DNA from: AV80 sp035536995
GTDB taxonomy: Bacteria > Verrucomicrobiota > Verrucomicrobiia > Chthoniobacterales > UBA10450
Length of the DNA stretch: 64,000 bases
Assembly (NCBI GenBank): GCA_035536995.1
Contig: DATLNB010000047.1
Coordinates: 1 to 64,000, forward strand
Direction of reading: 5' to 3'
Part shown: positions 35,933 through 45,027 of the stretch, one piece after another
Position numbering within the stretch: the stretch's first letter is position 1
How the letters are laid out: each line of letters starts with the position of its first letter
Translations under genes and position numbers: made by a program
The notes under the pieces: generated by a model
What the model was told of the DNA's origin: nothing
Seen by the model: only the letters and a program-made list of their open reading frames with translations
The model's database searches: none

Positions 35933-37315
35933 TTAGGCCAGCACTGCTTCGGGCTGTCGCGCCCCTGCTACTACTCCCGCGAGGGTAAGACGAAATTCCG
36001 TCCACTCGTCATCAGAGCGAATCAATTCGAGGCGGCCGCCATGGGCCTTCGCCAATTCGCAGGCAATGCTCAATCCTAATCCCTGTCCCGAAATGCGGGC
36101 ATCCGGACGCGCTCGATAAAAACGCTCGAAAATATGGGGCGCTCGCTCGGGCGGAATCGGTTCTCCATTGTTCTTCACGGTCACTTCCGCTTCACCGTTG
36201 ACGTTGCGCGCATAGATACAGATGCACCCCTCGGGCTCATTGTACTTGATCGCGTTCTCCAAAAGATTTTGCACGATGAGCGAGACCGCGCGCCGGTCGG
36301 CGACCAGGGGCAATTCCTGGGGCAAGTCTGCCTCCACCTCGAGGCCTTCCGCTTCGGCCATCACGCTCGCGTCTTCGCAGGCCCCGCGAAGCACCTCGCA
36401 GAGGTCGAATTGTTCCCGGTTCAAGACCAGGCGCCCCGCGTCCGACCGGGCCAGAAGCAAAAGGTTCTCTGCAATCGAAGTTAATTGGTGGACCTGATGG
36501 AGGAGCGCATCCGCGCGAGTCTGCTGTTTCGACGGCGTGTCCGGATCAGTGAGGATTTCTTCAATTCCCGCGCGCAAGACTGAGATGGGCGTTTTCAAGT
36601 GATGGGACGCTTCGGCGGAAAAACGGACTGACTGTTCGAAGCTCCGCTGTAACCGGTCGAGCGTGACATTCATTACCTTGATCAGCTCGGCAATTTCGTC
36701 CTCGGTGGGTGGGACTGGAAGACGTTGGTCGAGATTGTCCACACTGATCCGGGAGGCCGCGTGGCTGATTGCTTCGACCGGAGCGAGCGCCTGCCTCGCG
36801 ACCCATCGGCCGCCGATCGTGATGACGATCAGAACCGTCGGGATCGCCCCTACCATTCCAAGGAGGATGTCCCAGCCAATGCGATTTACTTCCCTCATGT
36901 CGGCGCCGACACAAAGGGTTAGTCCGTTCCACTGATAGGTGCCCATTCGAATACTGCGTTCATCGATCTTGCGCGTGTGCACGTTCTCAATGCCGTCAAG
37001 CATTCCGGAAGGCGGAACATTGGCGGATCGATAAATGATTTCCCCAGCCGGTCCGCGGATCTCGATGAAGCGGTCTTTTAACGCGAGCGGGACGAACTTT
37101 TCCTGGAAAGCCCGGCTGTTGGTCGCCAGGCCGCCCTCGAAGTTTTCCACGTCGCGGAACAACTCCCGGGCGTCGAGAGCAAGGCGCTCATCGAAGGCCT
37201 TCATTTCCCAGAACCGCATGATGGTCCACGTCGTGGTTGCACCCGCGAGGGTGGCGACAACCGCAAGGGCCGCGGCGTAAACCGCGAGTTTCCAACGCAG
37301 AGGCCAGCGCTTCAT
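35933..37315 (-). CDS. Membrane sensor histidine kinase (two-component)
   Basis: A 460-residue kinase with two membrane helices (about 8-32 and 137-158) enclosing a periplasmic sensor of about 100 residues, then HAMP (about 160-215), HisKA with phospho-acceptor His in SAEASHHLKTP, and a HATPase with NLLENAIKYN and GLGLSIACELAKAHGG. The ATG at 37315 overlaps the stop of the response regulator (ATGA), so that start is chosen over the longer frame to 37462. It belongs to the OmpR-partner class; similar kinases often respond to metals or envelope stress, but the signal cannot be read. Confidence 0.94.
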   Translation of the reverse strand: MKRWPLRWKLAVYAAALAVVATLAGATTTWTIMRFWEMKAFDERLALDARELFRDVENFEGGLATNSRAFQEKFVPLALKDRFIEIRGPAGEIIYRSANVPPSGMLDGIENVHTRKIDERSIRMGTYQWNGLTLCVGADMREVNRIGWDILLGMVGAIPTVLIVITIGGRWVARQALAPVEAISHAASRISVDNLDQRLPVPPTEDEIAELIKVMNVTLDRLQRSFEQSVRFSAEASHHLKTPISVLRAGIEEILTDPDTPSKQQTRADALLHQVHQLTSIAENLLLLARSDAGRLVLNREQFDLCEVLRGACEDASVMAEAEGLEVEADLPQELPLVADRRAVSLIVQNLLENAIKYNEPEGCICIYARNVNGEAEVTVKNNGEPIPPERAPHIFERFYRARPDARISGQGLGLSIACELAKAHGGRLELIRSDDEWTEFRLTLAGVVAGARQPEAVLA

Positions 37316-37983
37316 TCTGATTCGGCTTCGCGGATCGTGTAGCCGACATGCCGAACGGTGTGGATCAGGGGCGGATTGCCGATTTTTTTTCGTAACCGGC
37401 CAACGAAGACTTCCACCAGTTTCATGTCGTACTCGTGCTCGCGTTCCCAGACGCGTTCGCACAATTCCGTGCGGGTGAAAACGCGCCCCGGCTCGCGCAT
37501 GAGCACTTTTAGCAAGGTTAGCTCGCGAGTGGAAAGCTCGATCTGCCGCTCGCCGCGGTGCACTTCCTGGCTTGCCTGGTGGAGGGTGAGATCGCCCACG
37601 CGCAGGACCAGCTCCGGTTCCTCCGCATAACGGCGTCCGAGCGCGCGGACCCGGGCCAGCAGCTCCTGCATTGCGAACGGCTTGGCTAGATAATCGTCCG
37701 CCCCGAGCTGGAGCCCGGTGACGCGGTCGTTTAATTCCCCGCGTGCCGTCAGCATGAGGACGCGATGGGAGAGATTTTTCGCGCGCATCCGTTTCAAAAC
37801 TTCGAAGCCATCCATTCCGGGTAAGCCGACGTCGAGGACCACGAGATCGAACGCCGTTCGTTCCGCTTCGCCAAGCGCCGTCTCGCCGTCGTGAATGACG
37901 ACGGGATCGTGCCCCGCCTCGGTGAGGGCGGACGCCACGTGCCGGGCGAGCCGGACCTCGTCATCTACGACCAGGATGTGCAT
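37312..37983 (-). CDS. OmpR-family response regulator
   Basis: A 223-residue regulator: receiver (about 1-118; acidic pair VDDE, phospho-acceptor Asp in VVLDVGLPGMDG, Lys in AKPF) and a winged-helix DNA-binding domain (about 125-220; ELSTRELTLLKVLM, RTELCERVWE, VGRLRKKIG, RHVGYTI). It is translated ahead of, and overlaps by 4 bases with, the membrane kinase gene, forming a standard two-gene operon. Confidence 0.96.
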   Translation of the reverse strand: MHILVVDDEVRLARHVASALTEAGHDPVVIHDGETALGEAERTAFDLVVLDVGLPGMDGFEVLKRMRAKNLSHRVLMLTARGELNDRVTGLQLGADDYLAKPFAMQELLARVRALGRRYAEEPELVLRVGDLTLHQASQEVHRGERQIELSTRELTLLKVLMREPGRVFTRTELCERVWEREHEYDMKLVEVFVGRLRKKIGNPPLIHTVRHVGYTIREAESE

Positions 37984-38112
37984 GCTTTTATCACCAGAGC
38001 AGGGGCCGCCGACATCGACAAATCCATGCTCGGTCGGGACGCAAGAGCGTCATCACGCACGGTATGGGCGCGAATCCGTGCAGCGAGTGCGTAAAAGTAA
38101 CGCCTTTGTTAC

Positions 38113-38283
38113 TTATGCAGCGAGCAGGTCTTGTTCGTCGAAGGCCGCGATAATTTCGCAACCGATCAGGAGCTTGGCCAGGTCGTCGCAATCGCGAAGG
38201 GCTTTGTCAGTCAGCAGGCGCAGCCAAAAATCCGATGGGATATCTTCCGACTTCGAGGGTTCGACCACGGCTGGATTGAGCAT
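38113..38283 (-). CDS. Possible small protein (56 residues)
   Basis: An ATG at 38283 opens a 56-residue frame that is acidic at its N terminus (EPSKSEDIPSD) and continues as a Leu-rich helix pair (FWLRLLTDKALRDC, LAKLLIGCEIIAAF). Composition and third-position G+C look protein-like, yet there is no clear ribosome site or recognised family. The gap 37984-38430 otherwise holds only the inverted-repeat element described separately. Confidence 0.4.
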   Translation of the reverse strand: MLNPAVVEPSKSEDIPSDFWLRLLTDKALRDCDDLAKLLIGCEIIAAFDEQDLLAA

Positions 38284-38328
38284 GACCCGACCTTAGCAAC
38301 GCACATGCCACCGCCGCCATTGCGGCGG

Positions 38329-38411
38329 AAATCCCAAGTTTCAAATCCCAAGCTCCAAATCGAGTCCGCCACGCGCCCCTTTTGGGGTTTGGGATTTCGG
38401 ATTTGGGATTT
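38329..38411. repeat. Inverted AAATCCCAA-rich intergenic element
   Basis: The left arm contains AAATCCCAAG twice and the right arm contains GGGATTT twice in inverse orientation, so about 80 bases can fold into a long imperfect hairpin. A second palindrome (CCGCCGCC-ATT-GCGGCGG-like) lies just left of it. It sits directly downstream of tRNA-His and may be a mobile palindromic repeat or terminator. Confidence 0.6.
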
Positions 38412-38430
38412 CCCGCGCGCGGCGCGGGCG

Positions 38431-38503
38431 GGTGACCGACGGGACTCGAACCCGCAACAGCCAGAATCACAATCTGGAGCTCTACCATTGAGCTACGGTC
38501 ACC
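38431..38503 (-). tRNA. tRNA-His (GTG)
   Basis: Cloverleaf on the minus strand: acceptor GTGACCG/CGGTCAC with the extra G(-1) opposite C73 that marks tRNA-His, D arm GCTC/GAGC, anticodon stem CCAGA/TCTGG with loop TTGTGAT (anticodon GTG), T loop TTCGAGT. CCA is not encoded. Confidence 0.95.
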
Positions 38504-38653
38504 AAAACGAGAGCCAGATTCTAGTTTTTCGAACGCTCTTTGCAAACGTGAAACCGGCCTCGCTGGCACGCTGGCCGCTTTAATTGAAACCGCAGTGCTC
38601 TCGGGCATTGCAACTCAACCAACCACATGACTAGTCTCAGGCTTCTCCAAAGC

Positions 38654-40759
38654 ATGAAAAAAATCGGGCTGCTGCTTTTCGCCGGTTTTTGTCTGGCCCT
38701 CGCGCCTGTTCGTCTCGCTGCGCAGTCCGACGATCCGAGCGACGTTTTTCTGAAGGCCTACATGACCTCGCAGCAGGGTGAAAAACTCGAACACGACAAT
38801 CAGCTCCAGGCCGCGCTCGCGAAGTTCCGTTTTGCCGGCAGCCTTCTCGAGGAGCTCAAGAAAACCCATGGCGACTGGCAGCGCGCAATCGTTGATTACC
38901 GGAGCCGCAAAATCAGCGAAAATATTATCCGAGTGCAGGGCAAGCTCGGCACTCAAAAAGACCTGGCAGCGACGTCGAACGTTCCGCCTCCAGCAGCATC
39001 GAACCCGCCCGTTTTGCCGAAGAAGTCCGGGCCTCCGGAGCCAAGCGTCGAAGTTACCGCGCCACCGGCCAGTCAACCGAAGCCAGCCGCTGAAAAACCA
39101 GTGCCTGTGATCGCGCAAACCGCCCCGAGTCCTTCTGTCGCGAGCGACGCGGCGATAAAGGAAGCGACCAAAAAATTGCAGGACAAAGTCGATCAGCTCC
39201 AAAGTGAGCTCGAGAAGTCGCGGAACCAGTACGATGCCGTGGCGAAAGAGAAGGAGACGCTGAACGGCCGGTTGCAGGAGACCAACACGAAGCTGGAGCA
39301 GGCCCAGGGCGAGCTGGAGAAAACCAAAGGCGCGGAACAGGAAGTTCGCAGCCAACTGGCATCAGCGGAAGAGTCTTTGAAGAAAATTGCCGGGAGCGAC
39401 CGGGAAGATTCCAAGAAGCAGGAGGCGCTTCGGGCCGAGATCAACCAGTTGAAGAAGGCGCTCGCATCGGCTGAAAAGGGCCGCGCGGCCGCCGAGAAGG
39501 AGAAGGATGCCGAGAGCGCGAAAGTGACCGCCGTCACGAAGGAGCGCAATCAACTACTGGCGGATTTGAAGACGGCGAAGCAAGCCCAGGAGCGGGTCCA
39601 AGGGCTCGTCTCGGAAAACACCGATCTTAAGTCGAAGCTCGCCCTGGCCGAAAAGACGGTTCGGGAGATCAGCGCGGACAAGCCGAAGAAGGAACAGGAA
39701 GTCGCTGAAGTGAAACGGCAGGTGGAGCAGTTGAGGCAGCAGCTCGCGGCCAGCCAAAAGCAAAACCGGGACTTCGAAGTGACCGTCGCCGACCTGCGCT
39801 CGCAATTGGCGGAGGCCGGGACCGAGTTGGAGAAGGCCAAGCTGACCGGCGCCAACCCGGAAGAAACCGCCCGGTTGATGAAGGAGAACGACATGCTCCG
39901 CAAGATCGTTCTGAGGGAGCGCCAGGAAGAAGCCCGACGAGAGCAGGCCAAAAAACTTATGCTCGCCGAGTTCGAGAAGCTTCAGATCAAGTCGGACACA
40001 TTGAACCAGCAAATCGAGTTGCTGGCTCAGCCTGTGACGAAACTGACCGAGGCCGAGCTGGCCTTGCTCCGTCAGCCTGTGGTCGCGGTCTCGGATGTCG
40101 CGCCGACCTCTTCGTCAGGAACGTTTGCGCTCGCAAAACAGCAGGGCCCGACGAAACCCAGTGCGCCGGCCGGCCCGACGGTGCAGACCAGCGCCCCGGC
40201 CGTTCCGGATGAGCTCGCCTCCGTGGCGCGAGACGCCAAAGAAAATTTTGAGAAAGGGAAGTATCGGGCCGCTGAAAAGCAGTACCAGGAGATTCTGACC
40301 AAGGCGCCGAATAATCTCTATTCACTCTCCAACCTCGGGGTTGTGTATTTCCGCACCGGCAAGTGGAAAGCGGCCGAGCTCACCTTGAAGAAAGCGGTCG
40401 CGCTCGCGCCAAAAGATGAGTTCGCGCACACCACCTTGGGCATCGTTTATTACCGCCAGAGCAAATTTGACGACGCGATCACCGAGTTGACCACAGCCCT
40501 CGGGATCAATCCGAAGAGCGCAACGGCGCACAATTATCTCGGCATCACCGCGAGCCAAAAGGGTTGGCAGGAGGCGGCTGAGAAAGAGATGCTAGACGCG
40601 ATCGCCGCGAATCCGGACTACGCCGACGCGCATTTCAATCTGGCGGTTGTTTATGCGACGAGCCAGCCGCCCGCGAGAGAGCAGGCAAAGCTGCACTATG
40701 TGAAGGCGACTTCGCTCGGCGCGCAGCCTGATCCAGCGCTCGAAAAACTCCTCAGATAG
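38654..40759 (+). CDS. Secreted coiled-coil and TPR protein
   Basis: A 701-residue protein. Signal peptide about residues 1-24 (MKKIGLLLFAG..., ending in AAQ) from the ATG at 38654; an ATG at 38627 would add nine residues. Residues 90-150 are Pro/Ala-rich, 155-450 a long, highly charged coiled coil (Lys/Glu/Gln/Leu heptads), 460-525 a flexible Ala/Pro linker and 530-700 four to five TPR repeats (KAAELTLKKAVALAPKDEFA and similar). Such proteins usually organise envelope complexes; no specific family is recognised. Its stop codon abuts a palindromic element. Confidence 0.88.
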   Translation: MKKIGLLLFAGFCLALAPVRLAAQSDDPSDVFLKAYMTSQQGEKLEHDNQLQAALAKFRFAGSLLEELKKTHGDWQRAIVDYRSRKISENIIRVQGKLGTQKDLAATSNVPPPAASNPPVLPKKSGPPEPSVEVTAPPASQPKPAAEKPVPVIAQTAPSPSVASDAAIKEATKKLQDKVDQLQSELEKSRNQYDAVAKEKETLNGRLQETNTKLEQAQGELEKTKGAEQEVRSQLASAEESLKKIAGSDREDSKKQEALRAEINQLKKALASAEKGRAAAEKEKDAESAKVTAVTKERNQLLADLKTAKQAQERVQGLVSENTDLKSKLALAEKTVREISADKPKKEQEVAEVKRQVEQLRQQLAASQKQNRDFEVTVADLRSQLAEAGTELEKAKLTGANPEETARLMKENDMLRKIVLRERQEEARREQAKKLMLAEFEKLQIKSDTLNQQIELLAQPVTKLTEAELALLRQPVVAVSDVAPTSSSGTFALAKQQGPTKPSAPAGPTVQTSAPAVPDELASVARDAKENFEKGKYRAAEKQYQEILTKAPNNLYSLSNLGVVYFRTGKWKAAELTLKKAVALAPKDEFAHTTLGIVYYRQSKFDDAITELTTALGINPKSATAHNYLGITASQKGWQEAAEKEMLDAIAANPDYADAHFNLAVVYATSQPPAREQAKLHYVKATSLGAQPDPALEKLLR

Positions 40760-40819
40760 TGGATCGCGCGCTGGGTCGCGCGATGCTAATCAAACGTCGA
40801 GCGAAATTGCTCGATCCAC
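40759..40819. repeat. Palindromic element with outer inverted repeat and two hairpins
   Basis: Outer arms GTGGATCG (40759-40766) and CGATCCAC (40812-40819) enclose two perfect hairpins: ATCGCGCG/CGCGCGAT (40763-40784) and TCGAGC/GCTCGA (40797-40814). The element begins on the last base of the upstream stop codon and ends one base before the DUF2071 start codon. Confidence 0.65.
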
Positions 40820-40820
40820 G

Positions 40821-41534
40821 ATGCGACCGTTTCTCACCGCCGAGTGGCGTTATCTCGCCATGTTGAACTTCGCGGTCGATCCACACATCCTTCAACCGTT
40901 GGTTCCGCCGCAGACGGAGCTGGATTTCCATGACGGGGCGACCTTCGTCAGCGTCGTCGGGTTCATGTTTCTGAATACACGAGTGATCGGCCTGCCGATC
41001 CCTTTTCATCGTCACTTTGAAGAGGTGAATCTGCGTTTCTATGTGCGCCGCAAGACGGCGGACGAATGGCGGCGCGGGGTCGTATTTGTCCGCGAGCTCG
41101 TGCCGCGACGCGCGATTGCCCTGATCGCGCGAACAATTTACGGCGAGCCGTACCTGGCGTTGCCGATGCGCCACACGCTAGAGCAAAAGGAGAACAAGGT
41201 TTTCGCTCAGTACGAATGGTATCGCGGTCGGCGCTGGGAAACCGTTGCCATGACTGCCACCGGGCAACCGCAAAACGCCGCCAGCGGTTCGCATGAGGAG
41301 TTTATTACCGAGCATTATTGGGGATACACCGCGCGCGGAAACCGATGCAGCGAGTATCGAGTCGAGCATCCCCGGTGGCGGTTGTGGACTGCGGAAACCA
41401 CGAAGTTAGATGCAGACGTCGCTACCCTCTACGGACCGCGGTTCGTCGAAACCTTAGGTGCCAAACCCGTTTCCGGTTTCATCGCCGAAGGTTCCCCGAT
41501 CGTGGTGCATCACCGGAGCCCCGAGTCCTTTTAG
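40821..41534 (+). CDS. DUF2071 (YqjF-like) protein
   Basis: A 237-residue cytosolic protein covering a full DUF2071 domain: FLTAEWRYLAMLNFAVDP, LQPLVPPQTELDFHDG, VSVVGFMFLNTRV, and FITEHYWGYT near 165, as in Bacillus YqjF. The fold is related to acetoacetate decarboxylase-like beta barrels; biochemical function is unknown. It begins one base after the palindromic element and has no obvious operon partners. Confidence 0.9.
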   Translation: MRPFLTAEWRYLAMLNFAVDPHILQPLVPPQTELDFHDGATFVSVVGFMFLNTRVIGLPIPFHRHFEEVNLRFYVRRKTADEWRRGVVFVRELVPRRAIALIARTIYGEPYLALPMRHTLEQKENKVFAQYEWYRGRRWETVAMTATGQPQNAASGSHEEFITEHYWGYTARGNRCSEYRVEHPRWRLWTAETTKLDADVATLYGPRFVETLGAKPVSGFIAEGSPIVVHHRSPESF

Positions 41535-41562
41535 CCGACGGCCGCGGACGCGGGTAGCGAGC

Positions 41563-44469
41563 TTACCCCCGCGCCATCAGCTCGCGCAGGACGAAGGGCA
41601 GAATGCCGCCGTGGCGGTAATAATCGATTTCGATGGGGGTATCGATTCGGAGCTTCACCGGGACCGATTGTTTGGACCCGTCCGTGCGATCGATTTCCAG
41701 GGACACCATCTGCCCCGGTTGGACCGCTTCTGAGATACCGGCGATCGCGTAAATCTCGGAGCCGTCGAGACCCAGAGTTTGAGTATTCGTTCCCTCCGCA
41801 AACTGCAACGGCAGAACACCCATCCCAACCAGGTTTGAGCGATGAATCCGCTCGAAGCTCGCCGCGACGACCGCCTTGACGCCCAGCAAACGCGTCCCTT
41901 TTGCAGCCCAATCCCGACTGGACCCCGTGCCGTACTCGTGCCCGGCAAGGATGACGAGCGGAACGCCCTCTGCCTGGTAGCGGACCGCCGCGTCGTAGAT
42001 CGACATTTGTTCGCCCCCGGGGTGGTGAATCGTCACGCCCCCTTCAGTCCCCGGGACCATCAGGTTTTTAATCCGGACGTTCGCGAAGGTCCCGCGGGTC
42101 ATGACCAGATCGTTACCCCGGCGGCTCCCGTAGCTGTTGAAGTCGGCGGGCTCGATGCCGCGCGATTTCAAATAATGACCGGCCGGAGAAGTCGGCTTAA
42201 TCGCGCCTGCCGGCGAAATGTGATCGGTCGTGACTGAGTCGCCAAAAATACCAAGAGGCCGAGCCCCGCGTATCTCGTCGATCGTGCCCGCAGACATCGA
42301 GAAATTCTCGAAGAACGGCGGCTTGTGAATGTAATCGCTCTTTTCATCCCACTCGTAGATTTCGCCGACACTCGATGGGATTTCATTCCACTTCGGATTT
42401 TGCGCCGCGAAATCGCGGTAAAGACGCCGGAACACCTCCGGGGTAAGCGCCGATTGGAGCGCGTCCCGGATTTCCTGCATCGAAGGCCAGAGATCGCGCA
42501 GGTAAACGTCGTTGCCCGCGCGATCCTTTCCGAGCGGATCGGTGGCCAGATTCAAATCGACGCGACCAGCGAGCGCGAACGCGACCACAAGTGGAGGGGA
42601 CATGAGGAAGTTCGCCTTGATGTTCTGATGGACGCGCGCTTCGAAATTGCGATTTCCGGAAAGGACCGACGCGGCCACAAGATCATTTTCACTGATTGCT
42701 TTTTCGATCTTGGGATCGAGGGGGCCGGAGTTGCCAATACAGGTCGTGCAACCATAGCCGACAGTGTTGAATCCAAGCTGATCCAGATAGGTTTGGAGGC
42801 CGGTCTTATTCAGATAATCGGTGACAACGCGTGATCCGGGCGCGAGCGAAGTCTTGACCGATGGATCGACCTTCAACCCGCGTTCCACCGCCTTTTTCGC
42901 CAGCAGTCCGGAAGCGAGCATCACGCTTGGGTTGCTTGTGTTGGTGCAACTCGTAATCGCAGCGATGAGGACACTGCCGTGTCCGATCTCGGCATGCCCT
43001 TCGTTGAACTCACGTGCGTGCGTCCCGGCCAGCATGTCCGCAGGAGTCGCCGTCGGCCGATTCGTGATCATCTCACTATGACCGACGGTCTTCCCGATTT
43101 TCTTGCCGCCGTCGGCGTCCATCCCTTCACCCGTATCGGTCGGACCAGCGACACTTGCCGCCTCGACATCCTCGTCCGTTGGCTTCGCGCGGCCGTTCAG
43201 GTCAAGCGGGAAACGCCGACCTAACAAGTCGTCGCTTTTCCCATAGCCGCCGTCTTTCACCGGCCTGGCAAAGAGCGAGCGAAAAGTAGCGCCAAGCTCC
43301 GGAAGATTGATCCGGTCCTGAGGACGCTTCGGCCCGGCTACGCTCGGCTGGACATCGCCAAGATCCAGCTCCAGGTCGATGCTGTACTCAATTTCGCCTT
43401 TCCGTGGCATCCCAAACATATTCTGGGCCCGGAAGTAATTTTCGAAGGCGGCGCATTGTTCATCCGTGCGTCCGGTCGCACGGAGATACGTTACTGACTC
43501 GGCATCGACTGGGAAAAACCCCATGGTCGCGCCGTACTCCGGGGACATATTCCCGATCGTGGCCCGGTCTGCCACCGGTAACGATTCTGCGCCTTCGCCA
43601 TAGAATTCGACAAATTTTCCGACCACTTTCTGGGACCGCAGCATCTGGGTGATGTGCAGCGCCAGATCGGTCGCGGTAACGCCTTCGCGCAGCTCGCCAC
43701 TCATATGGACTCCGACCACTTCCGGCGTGAGAAAATAAACCGGCTGCCCGAGCATGCCTGCCTCGGCTTCGATCCCGCCGACGCCCCAGCCAACGACACC
43801 CAGTCCGTTGATCATCGTGGTATGCGAGTCGGTGCCGACGAGTGTGTCCGGGTAAAAAAGTTGAGAATCGTCGGTTGAGCCCTGGGAGTTCAATACGCCT
43901 TTCGCGAGATACTCGAGGTTGACCTGGTGAACGATCCCGATGCCGGGCGGAACAAGTCCAAAGGTCTTAAATGCCTGCTGGCCCCATTTGAGGAATTGGT
44001 AACGCTCGCGATTGCGCTTGAACTCCATCTCCATGTTGAGCTGCAACGCCTGCGCCGAACCTGCAAAATCGACCTGGACCGAATGGTCGACCACCAGATC
44101 CACCGGCACCAGCGGCTCGATGATCTTGGGGTCGCCCCCAAGTTCTTTCACCGCGCTGCGCATTGCCGCCAGATCGACGACAAGCGGAACGCCGGTGAAG
44201 TCTTGAAGGACGATTCGCGCAACCACGAACGGAATCTCCTCGGCCGCGGGCGCCTTGGCGTTCCAGTTCGCGAGGGTCTCCACGTCTTTCCGCCGGACCT
44301 TTTTCCCATCGCAATTCCTAAGAACCGATTCGAGCACGATCCGGATGCTGACTGGGAGGCGGGAGATCGGCCCAAGGCCCTGCTCCTCCAGCGCCGGCAA
44401 GGAAAAAAACGAACCTTCCCGTCCGCTCCCGGCATCGAACCGCCGCAGGGTTTTGAACTCGTCCGTCAC
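41563..44469 (-). CDS. acnA: Aconitate hydratase A
   Basis: A 968-residue TCA-cycle enzyme converting citrate to isocitrate via cis-aconitate, using a [4Fe-4S] cluster. Cluster ligands are visible as Cys in TSCTNTSNP and the two Cys of CTTCIGNSGP; substrate-binding GTDSHTTMINGLGV and the C-terminal swivel domain (GSRRGNDLVMTRGTF, AGHEYGTGSSRDWAAKG) are intact. The length fits AcnA/IRP1-type aconitases (about 890-970). It starts with GTG, overlapping the peroxiredoxin stop by 4 bases (GTGA), which couples the two. Pairing an oxygen-sensitive Fe-S enzyme with a peroxiredoxin is biologically sensible. Confidence 0.97.
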   Translation of the reverse strand: MTDEFKTLRRFDAGSGREGSFFSLPALEEQGLGPISRLPVSIRIVLESVLRNCDGKKVRRKDVETLANWNAKAPAAEEIPFVVARIVLQDFTGVPLVVDLAAMRSAVKELGGDPKIIEPLVPVDLVVDHSVQVDFAGSAQALQLNMEMEFKRNRERYQFLKWGQQAFKTFGLVPPGIGIVHQVNLEYLAKGVLNSQGSTDDSQLFYPDTLVGTDSHTTMINGLGVVGWGVGGIEAEAGMLGQPVYFLTPEVVGVHMSGELREGVTATDLALHITQMLRSQKVVGKFVEFYGEGAESLPVADRATIGNMSPEYGATMGFFPVDAESVTYLRATGRTDEQCAAFENYFRAQNMFGMPRKGEIEYSIDLELDLGDVQPSVAGPKRPQDRINLPELGATFRSLFARPVKDGGYGKSDDLLGRRFPLDLNGRAKPTDEDVEAASVAGPTDTGEGMDADGGKKIGKTVGHSEMITNRPTATPADMLAGTHAREFNEGHAEIGHGSVLIAAITSCTNTSNPSVMLASGLLAKKAVERGLKVDPSVKTSLAPGSRVVTDYLNKTGLQTYLDQLGFNTVGYGCTTCIGNSGPLDPKIEKAISENDLVAASVLSGNRNFEARVHQNIKANFLMSPPLVVAFALAGRVDLNLATDPLGKDRAGNDVYLRDLWPSMQEIRDALQSALTPEVFRRLYRDFAAQNPKWNEIPSSVGEIYEWDEKSDYIHKPPFFENFSMSAGTIDEIRGARPLGIFGDSVTTDHISPAGAIKPTSPAGHYLKSRGIEPADFNSYGSRRGNDLVMTRGTFANVRIKNLMVPGTEGGVTIHHPGGEQMSIYDAAVRYQAEGVPLVILAGHEYGTGSSRDWAAKGTRLLGVKAVVAASFERIHRSNLVGMGVLPLQFAEGTNTQTLGLDGSEIYAIAGISEAVQPGQMVSLEIDRTDGSKQSVPVKLRIDTPIEIDYYRHGGILPFVLRELMARG

Positions 44470-44960
44470 TTCAACTCCGCCAGCTTCGCTTTGATCTTGT
44501 CAAAATTCGGCAGCTCGCGCGCGTCGTCGTTGCTTTCCGAATATTGAATCACACCATCGCGGTCGATGACGAACGCGGAACGCTTGGCCACCCCGTTCAT
44601 TCCGAAGTTCATCTGGGGGAGGAATGAGTCGTAGGCTACGTCGTATTGTTTCGCGACCTTATGTTCGTAATCGCTCAGGAGAGTGACCGAGATATTTTCC
44701 TTCTTCGCCCAGGCGTCGAGGGTAAACGGGCTGTCGCCACTAATCCCATAAACGACCGCGTTCATTCCGCTGTAATTTGGGAGCTCTGAGGTCAGGCCGC
44801 ACATTTCCGACGTGCACACCCCGGTGAACGCCATCGGAAAGAAGAGAAGGACGGTGTTCGTTTTGCCGAGGTTATCGCTCAGCTTCACCTGCTTGCCGCC
44901 CTCCGCCGTTTTGGTCGGTAACGAAAAATCGGGGGCTTTGCTGCCAACTGCGAGTGCCAT
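44466..44960 (-). CDS. Peroxiredoxin (AhpE/BCP-type)
   Basis: A 164-residue thiol peroxidase reducing peroxides in the cytosol. The peroxidatic Cys49 lies in FTGVCTSEMCGL, with a second Cys54 five residues later; the preceding FFPMAF and the downstream SGDSPFTLDAWAKK helix are typical. A good ribosome site (GGAG) precedes the ATG at 44960. The gene is translationally coupled to acnA and divergent from the DUF456 gene. Confidence 0.93.
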   Translation of the reverse strand: MALAVGSKAPDFSLPTKTAEGGKQVKLSDNLGKTNTVLLFFPMAFTGVCTSEMCGLTSELPNYSGMNAVVYGISGDSPFTLDAWAKKENISVTLLSDYEHKVAKQYDVAYDSFLPQMNFGMNGVAKRSAFVIDRDGVIQYSESNDDARELPNFDKIKAKLAELK

Positions 44961-45027
44961 AGAAATTCTCCGGTTTGGATTTGATGGGGAGGGTCAACTA
45001 TAGAAACCGGAGGAACATGATCAAGCG

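Noticed and set aside
44967..45012. Dyad TCTCCGGTTT/AAACCGGAGG between divergent genes as an operator
   Set aside because: Each arm coincides with the Shine-Dalgarno sequence of one of the two genes, so the symmetry is explained without a regulator site.
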